In this document: positions 50,901-62,100 of the stretch, in pieces
Numbering within the stretch: position 1 is the stretch's first letter
Layout: every line of letters begins with the position of its first letter
Source: Steinernema hermaphroditum
Taxonomy: Eukaryota > Nematoda > Chromadorea > Rhabditida > Steinernematidae
Length of the DNA stretch: 64,000 bases
Direction: 5' to 3'
NCBI GenBank assembly: GCA_030435675.1
Contig: JAUCMV010000012.1
Coordinates: 1-64,000, forward strand
Position numbers and translations under genes: made by a program
Notes under the pieces: generated by a model
What the model was told of the DNA's origin: nothing
Databases searched by the model: none
Seen by the model: the letters and a program-made list of their open reading frames with translations, nothing else

Positions 50901-52272
50901 TCATGCAAAGAGTTCTGCATCTGACCCTCCTGCTCCAAAGTACCATAGCATTTTTATGATTGGATCTTGTAGAACTGCACGAGCCTGATCGAACGCGCCT
51001 ATTCCCGTTGGGATTACTGTGGACTATCTTAGTTTCCTGCAAAACTTTCAATTCGAGACAGATAGGGCCCTTGTTCATACCAAGAGTTCTGCATCTGACC
51101 CTCCTGCTCCAAAGTACCATAGCATTTTTATGATTGGATCTTGTAGAACTGCACGAGCCTGATCGAACGCGCCTATTCCCGTTGGGTTTACTGTGGACTA
51201 TCTTAGTTTCCTGCAAAACTTTCAATTCGAGACAGATAGGGCCCTTGTTCATGCAAAGAGTTCTGCATCTGACCCTCCTGCTCCAAAGTACCATAGCATT
51301 TTTATGATTGGATCTTGTAGAACTGCACGAGCCTGATCGAACGCGCCTATTCTCGTTGGGATTACTGTGGACTATCTTAGTTTCCTGCAAAACTTTCAAT
51401 TCGAGACAGATAGGGCCCTTGTTCATACAAAGAGTTCTGCATCTGACCCTCCTGCTCCAAAGTACCATAGCATTTTTATGATTGGATCTTGTAGAACTGC
51501 ACGAGCCTGATCGAACGCGCCTATTCCCGTTGGGATTACTGTGGACTATCTTAGTTTCCTGCAAAACTTTCAATTCGAGACAGATAGGGCCCTTGTTCAT
51601 GCAAAGAGTTCTGCATCTGACCCTCCTGCTCCAAAGTACCATAGCATTTTTATGATTGGATCTTGTAGAACTGCACGAGCCTGATCGAACGCGCCTATTC
51701 CCGTTGGGTTTACTGTGGACTATCTTAGTTTCCTGCAAAACTTTCAATTCGAGACAGATAGGGCCCTTGTTCATACAAAGAGTTCTGCATCTGACCCTCC
51801 TGCTCCAAAGTACCATAGCATTTTTATGATTGGATCTTGTAGAACTGCACGAGCCTGATCGAACGCGCCTATTCCCGTTGGGATTACTGTGGACTATCTT
51901 AGTTTCCTGCAAAACTTTCAATTCGAGACAGATAGGGCCCTTGTTCATGCACAAAGAGTTCTGCATCTGACCCTCCTGCTCCAAAGTACCATAGCATTTT
52001 TATGATTGGATCTTGTAGAACTGCACGAGCCTGATCGAACGCGCCTATTCCCGTTGGGTTTACTGTGGACTATCTTAGTTTCCTGCAAAACTTTCAATTC
52101 GAGACAGATAGGGCCCTTGTTCATGCAAAGAGTTCTGCATCTGACCCTCCTGCTCCAAAGTACCATAGCATTTTTATGATTGGATCTTGTAGAACTGCAC
52201 GAGCCTGATCGAACGCGCCTATTCCTCGTTGGGATTACTGTGGACTATCTTAGTTTCCTGCAAAACTTTCAA

Positions 52273-52450
52273 TTCGAGACAGATAGGGCCCTTGTTCATA
52301 CCAAGAGTTCTGCATCTGACCCTCCTGCTCCAAAGTACCATAGCATTTTTATGATTGGATCTTGTAGAACTGCACGAGCCTGATCGAACGAACGCGCCTA
52401 TTCCCGTTGGGTTTACTGTGGACTATCTTAGTTTCCTGCAAAACTTTCAA
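52273..52450 (+). repeat. 178-bp monomer with a 4-bp tandem duplication, longest unit seen
   Basis: The otherwise invariant tgatcgaacgcgcc reads tgatcgaacgaacgcgcc, a tandem duplication of four bases at about 52,384-52,391. This is the only change I saw in the conserved 86-121 block across the window. Confidence 0.85.
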
Positions 52451-53148
52451 TTCGAGACAGATAGGGCCCTTGTTCATACAAAGAGTTCTGCATCTGACCC
52501 TCCTGCTCCAAAGTACCATAGCATTTTTATGATTGGATCTTGTAGAACTGCACGAGCCTGATCGAACGCGCCTATTCCCGTTGGGATTACTGTGGACTAT
52601 CTTAGTTTCCTGCAAAACTTTCAATTCGAGACAGATAGGGCCCTTGTTCATGCAAAAGAGTTCTGCATCTGACCCTCCTGCTCCAAAGTACCATAGCATT
52701 TTTATGATTGGATCTTGTAGAACTGCACGAGCCTGATCGAACGCGCCTATTCCCGTTGGGATTTACTGTGGACTATCTTAGTTTCCTGCAAAACTTTCAA
52801 TTCGAGACAGATAGGGCCCTTGTTCATGCAAAGAGTTCTGCATCTGACCCTCCTGCTCCAAAGTACCATAGCATTTTTATGATTGGATCTTGTAGAACTG
52901 CACGAGCCTGATCGAACGCGCCTATTCCCGTTGGGATTACTGTGGACTATCTTAGTTTCCTGCAAAACTTTCAATTCGAGACAGATAGGGCCCTTGTTCA
53001 TGCAAAGAGTTCTGCATCTGACCCTCCTGCTCCAAAGTACCATAGCATTTTTATGATTGGATCTTGTAGAACTGCACGAGCCTGATCGAACGCGCCTATT
53101 CCCGTTGGGATTACTGTGGACTATCTTAGTTTCCTGCAAAACTTTCAA

Positions 53149-56100
53149 TTCGAGACAGATAGGGCCCTTGTTCATGCAAAGAGTTCTGCATCTGACCCTC
53201 CTGCTCCAAAGTACCATAGCATTTTTATGATTGGATCTTGTAGAACTGCACGAGCCTGATCGAACGCGCCTACTCTCGTTGGATTTCCTGTGGACTATCT
53301 TAGTTTCCTGCAAAACTTTCAATTCGAGACAGCAAGGCCCTTGCTCACACCAAGAGCTCTGCATCTGACCCTCCTGCTCCAAAGTACCATAGCATTTTTA
53401 TGATTGGATCTTGTAGAACTGCACGAGCCTGATCGAACGCGCCTATTCCCGTTGGGATTACTGTGGACTATCTTAGTTTCCTGCAAAACTTTCAATTCGA
53501 GACAGATAGGGCCCTTGTTCATGCACCAAGAGTTCTGCATCTGACCCTCCTGCTCCAAAGTACCATAGCATTTTTATGATTGGATCTTGTAGAACTGCAC
53601 GAGCCTGATCGAACGCGCCTATTCCCGTTGGGATTACTGTGGACTATCTTAGTTTCCTGCAAAACTTTCAATTCGAGACAGATAGGGCCCTTGTTCATGC
53701 AAAGAGTTCTGCATCTGACCCTCCTGCTCCAAAGTACCATAGCATTTTTATGATTGGATCTTGTAGAACTGCACGAGCCTGATCGAACGCGCCTATTCCC
53801 GTTGGGATTACTGTGGACTATCTTAGTTTCCTGCAAAACTTTCAATTCGAGACAGATAGGGCCCTTGTTCATGCAAAAGAGTTCTGCATCTGACCCTCCT
53901 GCTCCAAAGTACCATAGCATTTTTATGATTGGATCTTGTAGAACTGCACGAGCCTGATCGAACGCGCCTATTCTCGTTGGGATTTACTGTGGACTATCTT
54001 AGTTTCCTGCAAAACTTTCAATTCGAGACAGACAGGGCCCTTGCTCACACCAAGAGCTCTGCATCTGACCCTCCTGCTCCAAAGTACCATAGCATTTTTA
54101 TGATTGGATCTTGTAGAACTGCACGAGCCTGATCGAACGCGCCTATTCCCGTTGGGATTACTGTGGACTATCTTAGTTTCCTGCAAAACTTTCAATTCGA
54201 GACAGATAGGGCCCTTGTTCATGCAAAGAGTTCTGCATCTGACCCTCCTGCTCCAAAGTACCATAGCATTTTTATGATTGGATCTTGTAGAACTGCACGA
54301 GCCTGATCGAACGCGCCTATTCCCGTTGGGATTACTGTGGACTATCTTAGTTTCCTGCAAAACTTTCAATTCGAGACAGATAGGGCCCTTGTTCATACCA
54401 AGAGTTCTGCATCTGACCCTCCTGCTCCAAAGTACCATAGCATTTTTATGATTGGATCTTGTAGAACTGCACGAGCCTGATCGAACGCGCCTACTCTCGT
54501 TGGATTTCCTGTGGACTATCTTAGTTTCCTGCAAAACTTTCAATTCGAGACAGCAAGGCCCTTGCTCACACCAAGAGCTCTGCATCTGACCCTCCTGCTC
54601 CAAAGTACCATAGCATTTTTATGATTGGATCTTGTAGAACTGCACGAGCCTGATCGAACGCGCCTATTCCCGTTGGGATTTACTGTGGACTATCTTAGTT
54701 TCCTGCAAAACTTTCAATTCGAGACAGATAGGGCCCTTGTTCATGCAAAGAGTTCTGCATCTGACCCTCCTGCTCCAAAGTACCATAGCATTTTTATGAT
54801 TGGATCTTGTAGAACTGCACGAGCCTGATCGAACGCGCCTATTCCCGTTGGGTTTACTGTGGACTATCTTAGTTTCCTGCAAAACTTTCAATTCGAGACA
54901 GATAGGGCCTTGTTCATGCAAAGAGTTCTGCATCTGACCCTCCTGCTCCAAAGTACCATAGCATTTTTATGATTGGATCTTGTAGAACTGCACGAGCCTG
55001 ATCGAACGCGCCTACTCTCGTTGGATTTCCTGTGGACTATCTTAGTTTCCTGCAAAACTTTCAATTCGAGACAGCAAGGCCCTTGCTCACACCAAGAGCT
55101 CTGCATCTGACCCTCCTGCTCCAAAGTACCATAGCATTTTTATGATTGGATCTTGTAGAACTGCACGAGCCTGATCGAACGCGCCTATTCCCGTTGGGAT
55201 TACTGTGGACTATCTTAGTTTCCTGCAAAACTTTCAATTCGAGACAGATAGGGCCTTGTTCATGCAAAGAGTTCTGCATCTGACCCTCCTGCTCCAAAGT
55301 ACCATAGCATTTTTATGATTGGATCTTGTAGAACTGCACGAGCCTGATCGAACGCGCCTACTCTCGTTGGATTTCCTGTGGACTATCTTAGTTTCCTGCA
55401 AAACTTTCAATTCGAGACAGCAAGGCCCTTGCTCACACCAAGAGCTCTGCATCTGACCCTCCTGCTCCAAAGTACCATAGCATTTTTATGATTGGATCTT
55501 GTAGAACTGCACGAGCCTGATCGAACGCGCCTATTCTCGTTGGATTTCCTGTGGACTATCTTAGTTTCCTGCAAAACTTTCAATTCGAGACAGATAGGGC
55601 CCTTGTTCATACCAAGAGTTCTGCATCTGACCCTCCTGCTCCAAAGTACCATAGCATTTTTATGATTGGATCTTGTAGAACTGCACGAGCCTGATCGAAC
55701 GCGCCTATTCCCGTTGGGATTACTGTGGACTATCTTAGTTTCCTGCAAAACTTTCAATTCGAGACAGATAGGGCCTTGTTCATGCAAAGAGTTCTGCATC
55801 TGACCCTCCTGCTCCAAAGTACCATAGCATTTTTATGATTGGATCTTGTAGAACTGCACGAGCCTGATCGAACGCGCCTATTCCCGTTGGGATTACTGTG
55901 GACTATCTTAGTTTCCTGCAAAACTTTCAATTCGAGACAGATAGGGCCCTTGTTCATACCAAGAGTTCTGCATCTGACCCTCCTGCTCCAAAGTACCATA
56001 GCATTTTTATGATTGGATCTTGTAGAACTGCACGAGCCTGATCGAACGCGCCTATTCCCGTTGGGATTACTGTGGACTATCTTAGTTTCCTGCAAAACTT

Positions 56101-59100
56101 TCAATTCGAGACAGATAGGGCCTTGTTCATACAAAGAGTTCTGCATCTGACCCTCCTGCTCCAAAGTACCATAGCATTTTTATGATTGGATCTTGTAGAA
56201 CTGCACGAGCCTGATCGAACGCGCCTATTCCCGTTGGGATTACTGTGGACTATCTTAGTTTCCTGCAAAACTTTCAATTCGAGACAGATAGGGCCTTGTT
56301 CATGCAAAGAGTTCTGCATCTGACCCTCCTGCTCCAAAGTACCATAGCATTTTTATGATTGGATCTTGTAGAACTGCACGAGCCTGATCGAACGCGCCTA
56401 TTCCCGTTGGGATTACTGTGGACTATCTTAGTTTCCTGCAAAACTTTCAATTCGAGACAGATAGGGCCCTTGTTCATGCAAAGAGTTCTGCATCTGACCC
56501 TCCTGCTCCAAAGTACCATAGCATTTTTATGATTGGATCTTGTAGAACTGCACGAGCCTGATCGAACGCGCCTATTCTCGTTGGATTTACTGTGGACTAT
56601 CTTAGTTTCCTGCAAAACTTTCAATTCGAGACAGATAGGGCCTTGTTCATGCACCAAGAGTTCTGCATCTGACCCTCCTGCTCCAAAGTACCATAGCATT
56701 TTTATGATTGGATCTTGTAGAACTGCACGAGCCTGATCGAACGCGCCTATTCCCGTTGGGATTTACTGTGGACTATCTTAGTTTCCTGCAAAACTTTCAA
56801 TTCGAGACAGATAGGGCCCTTGTTCATACCAAGAGTTCTGCATCTGACCCTCCTGCTCCAAAGTACCATAGCATTTTTATGATTGGATCTTGTAGAACTG
56901 CACGAGCCTGATCGAACGCGCCTATTCCCGTTGGGATTTACTGTGGACTATCTTAGTTTCCTGCAAAACTTTCAATTCGAGACAGATAGGGCCTTGTTCA
57001 TGCAAAGAGTTCTGCATCTGACCCTCCTGCTCCAAAGTACCATAGCATTTTTATGATTGGATCTTGTAGAACTGCACGAGCCTGATCGAACGCGCCTATT
57101 CCCGTTGGGATTACTGTGGACTATCTTAGTTTCCTGCAAAACTTTCAATTCGAGACAGATAGGGCCCTTGTTCATGCAAAGAGTTCTGCATCTGACCCTC
57201 CTGCTCCAAAGTACCATAGCATTTTTATGATTGGATCTTGTAGAACTGCACGAGCCTGATCGAACGCGCCTATTCCCGTTGGGATTACTGTGGACTATCT
57301 TAGTTTCCTGCAAAACTTTCAATTCGAGACAGATAGGGCCTTGTTCATGCAAAGAGTTCTGCATCTGACCCTCCTGCTCCAAAGTACCATAGCATTTTTA
57401 TGATTGGATCTTGTAGAACTGCACGAGCCTGATCGAACGCGCCTATTCCCGTTGGGATTTACTGTGGACTATCTTAGTTTCCTGCAAAACTTTCAATTCG
57501 AGACAGATAGGGCCCTTGTTCATGCAAAGAGTTCTGCATCTGACCCTCCTGCTCCAAAGTACCATAGCATTTTTATGATTGGATCTTGTAGAACTGCACG
57601 AGCCTGATCGAACGCGCCTATTCCCGTTGGGATTTACTGTGGACTATCTTAGTTTCCTGCAAAACTTTCAATTCGAGACAGATAGGGCCTTGTTCATACA
57701 AAGAGTTCTGCATCTGACCCTCCTGCTCCAAAGTACCATAGCATTTTTATGATTGGATCTTGTAGAACTGCACGAGCCTGATCGAACGCGCCTATTCCCG
57801 TTGGGATTACTGTGGACTATCTTAGTTTCCTGCAAAACTTTCAATTCGAGACAGATAGGGCCCTTGTTCATACAAAGAGTTCTGCATCTGACCCTCCTGC
57901 TCCAAAGTACCATAGCATTTTTATGATTGGATCTTGTAGAACTGCACGAGCCTGATCGAACGCGCCTATTCCCGTTGGGATTACTGTGGACTATCTTAGT
58001 TTCCTGCAAAACTTTCAATTCGAGACAGATAGGGCCTTGTTCATGCAAAGAGTTCTGCATCTGACCCTCCTGCTCCAAAGTACCATAGCATTTTTATGAT
58101 TGGATCTTGTAGAACTGCACGAGCCTGATCGAACGCGCCTATTCCCGTTGGATTTACTGTGGACTATCTTAGTTTCCTGCAAAACTTTCAATTCGAGACA
58201 GATAGGGCCCTTGTTCATACCAAGAGTTCTGCATCTGACCCTCCTGCTCCAAAGTACCATAGCATTTTTATGATTGGATCTTGTAGAACTGCACGAGCCT
58301 GATCGAACGCGCCTATTCCCGTTGGGTTTACTGTGGACTATCTTAGTTTCCTGCAAAACTTTCAATTCGAGACAGATAGGGCCTTGTTCATGCAAAGAGT
58401 TCTGCATCTGACCCTCCTGCTCCAAAGTACCATAGCATTTTTATGATTGGATCTTGTAGAACTGCACGAGCCTGATCGAACGCGCCTATTCCCGTTGGAT
58501 TTACTGTGGACTATCTTAGTTTCCTGCAAAACTTTCAATTCGAGACAGATAGGGCCCTTGCTCACACCAAGAGTTCTGCATCTGACCCTCCTGCTCCAAA
58601 GTACCATAGCATTTTTATGATTGGATCTTGTAGAACTGCACGAGCCTGATCGAACGCGCCTATTCCCGTTGGGTTTACTGTGGACTATCTTAGTTTCCTG
58701 CAAAACTTTCAATTCGAGACAGATAGGGCCCTTGCTCACACCAAGAGCTCTGCATCTGACCCTCCTGCTCCAAAGTACCATAGCATTTTTATGATTGGAT
58801 CTTGTAGAACTGCACGAGCCTGATCGAACGCGCCTATTCCCGTTGGGATTACTGTGGACTATCTTAGTTTCCTGCAAAACTTTCAATTCGAGACAGATAG
58901 GGCCCTTGTTCATGCAAAGAGTTCTGCATCTGACCCTCCTGCTCCAAAGTACCATAGCATTTTTATGATTGGATCTTGTAGAACTGCACGAGCCTGATCG
59001 AACGCGCCTATTCCCGTTGGGATTACTGTGGACTATCTTAGTTTCCTGCAAAACTTTCAATTCGAGACAGATAGGGCCTTGTTCATGCAAAGAGTTCTGC

Positions 59101-62100
59101 ATCTGACCCTCCTGCTCCAAAGTACCATAGCATTTTTATGATTGGATCTTGTAGAACTGCACGAGCCTGATCGAACGCGCCTATTCTCGTTGGATTTCCT
59201 GTGGACTATCTTAGTTTCCTGCAAAACTTTCAATTCGAGACAGATAGGGCCCTTGTTCATACAAAGAGTTCTGCATCTGACCCTCCTGCTCCAAAGTACC
59301 ATAGCATTTTTATGATTGGATCTTGTAGAACTGCACGAGCCTGATCGAACGCGCCTATTCCCGTTGGGATTTACTGTGGACTATCTTAGTTTCCTGCAAA
59401 ACTTTCAATTCGAGACAGATAGGGCCCTTGTTCATACCAAGAGTTCTGCATCTGACCCTCCTGCTCCAAAGTACCATAGCATTTTTATGATTGGATCTTG
59501 TAGAACTGCACGAGCCTGATCGAACGCGCCTATTCCCGTTGGGATTACTGTGGACTATCTTAGTTTCCTGCAAAACTTTCAATTCGAGACAGATAGGGCC
59601 CTTGTTCATACAAAGAGTTCTGCATCTGACCCTCCTGCTCCAAAGTACCATAGCATTTTTATGATTGGATCTTGTAGAACTGCACGAGCCTGATCGAACG
59701 CGCCTATTCACGTTGGGTTTACTGTGGACTATCTTAGTTTCCTGCAAAACTTTCAATTCGAGACAGATAGGGCCCTTGTTCATGCAAAGAGTTCTGCATC
59801 TGACCCTCCTGCTCCAAAGTACCATAGCATTTTTATGATTGGATCTTGTAGAACTGCACGAGCCTGATCGAACGCGCCTATTCCCGTTGGGATTTACTGT
59901 GGACTATCTTAGTTTCCTGCAAAACTTTCAATTCGAGACAGATAGGGCCCTTGTTCATACAAAGAGTTCTGCATCTGACCCTCCTGCTCCAAAGTACCAT
60001 AGCATTTTTATGATTGGATCTTGTAGAACTGCACGAGCCTGATCGAACGCGCCTATTCCCGTTGGATTTACTGTGGACTATCTTAGTTTCCTGCAAAACT
60101 TTCAATTCGAGACAGATAGGGCCTTGTTCATGCAAAGAGTTCTGCATCTGACCCTCCTGCTCCAAAGTACCATAGCATTTTTATGATTGGATCTTGTAGA
60201 ACTGCACGAGCCTGATCGAACGCGCCTATTCTCGTTGGATTTCCTGTGGACTATCTTAGTTTCCTGCAAAACTTTCAATTCGAGACAGCAAGGCCCTTGC
60301 TCACACCAAGAGCTCTGCATCTGACCCTCCTGCTCCAAAGTACCATAGCATTTTTATGATTGGATCTTGTAGAACTGCACGAGCCTGATCGAACGCGCCT
60401 ATTCCCGTTGGGTTTACTGTGGACTATCTTAGTTTCCTGCAAAACTTTCAATTCGAGACAGATAGGGCCCTTGTTCATACCAAGAGTTCTGCATCTGACC
60501 CTCCTGCTCCAAAGTACCATAGCATTTTTATGATTGGATCTTGTAGAACTGCACGAGCCTGATCGAACGCGCCTATTCCCGTTGGGATTACTGTGGACTA
60601 TCTTAGTTTCCTGCAAAACTTTCAATTCGAGACAGATAGGGCCTTGTTCATGCAAAGAGTTCTGCATCTGACCCTCCTGCTCCAAAGTACCATAGCATTT
60701 TTATGATTGGATCTTGTAGAACTGCACGAGCCTGATCGAACGCGCCTATTCCCGTTGGATTTCCTGTGGACTATCTTAGTTTCCTGCAAAACTTTCAATT
60801 CGAGACAGATAGGGCCCTTGTTCATGCAAAGAGTTCTGCATCTGACCCTCCTGCTCCAAAGTACCATAGCATTTTTATGATTGGATCTTGTAGAACTGCA
60901 CGAGCCTGATCGAACGCGCCTATTCTCGTTGGATTTACTGTGGACTATCTTAGTTTCCTGCAAAACTTTCAATTCGAGACAGATAGGGCCTTGTTCATGC
61001 AAAGAGTTCTGCATCTGACCCTCCTGCTCCAAAGTACCATAGCATTTTTATGATTGGATCTTGTAGAACTGCACGAGCCTGATCGAACGCGCCTATTCCC
61101 GTTGGGATTTACTGTGGACTATCTTAGTTTCCTGCAAAACTTTCAATTCGAGACAGATAGGGCCCTTGTTCATCACCAAGAGTTCTGCATCTGACCCTCC
61201 TGCTCCAAAGTACCATAGCATTTTTATGATTGGATCTTGTAGAACTGCACGAGCCTGATCGAACGCGCCTATTCCCGTTGGGATTACTGTGGACTATCTT
61301 AGTTTCCTGCAAAACTTTCAATTCGAGACAGATAGGGCCCTTGTTCATGCAAAGAGTTCTGCATCTGACCCTCCTGCTCCAAAGTACCATAGCATTTTTA
61401 TGATTGGATCTTGTAGAACTGCACGAGCCTGATCGAACGCGCCTATTCCCGTTGGGATTACTGTGGACTATCTTAGTTTCCTGCAAAACTTTCAATTCGA
61501 GACAGATAGGGCCCTTGTTCATGCAAAGAGTTCTGCATCTGACCCTCCTGCTCCAAAGTACCATAGCATTTTTATGATTGGATCTTGTAGAACTGCACGA
61601 GCCTGATCGAACGCGCCTATTCCCGTTGGGTTTACTGTGGACTATCTTAGTTTCCTGCAAAACTTTCAATTCGAGACAGATAGGGCCTTGTTCATGCAAA
61701 GAGTTCTGCATCTGACCCTCCTGCTCCAAAGTACCATAGCATTTTTATGATTGGATCTTGTAGAACTGCACGAGCCTGATCGAACGCGCCTACTCCCGTT
61801 GGGATTTCCTGTGGACTATCTTAGTTTCCTGCAAAACTTTCAATTCGAGACAGCAAGGCCCTTGCTCACACCAAGAGCTCTGCATCTGACCCTCCTGCTC
61901 CAAAGTACCATAGCATTTTTATGATTGGATCTTGTAGAACTGCACGAGCCTGATCGAACGCGCCTATTCTCGTTGGATTTCCTGTGGACTATCTTAGTTT
62001 CCTGCAAAACTTTCAATTCGAGACAGATAGGGCCCTTGTTCACACCAAGAGCTCTGCATCTGACCCTCCTGCTCCAAAGTACCATAGCATTTTTATGATT

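Larger units (their letters stand above)
43031..53148 (+). repeat. Block 4c: about 58 monomers, 174-bp long-form units
   Basis: The dominant A allele is agatagggccc followed by tgttcatacaaag or tgttcatgcaaag, with window C gttgggatt or gttgggttt. Single-unit oddities are tgcagctgac near 48,129, tgttcactgcaaag near 47,762, ataggcccttgttcagcac near 48,972, and the tgcacaaag insertion near 47,240, 47,590 and 51,948. The cacagcaagagttatgc variant recurs at 44,623. No gene is present. Confidence 0.85.
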
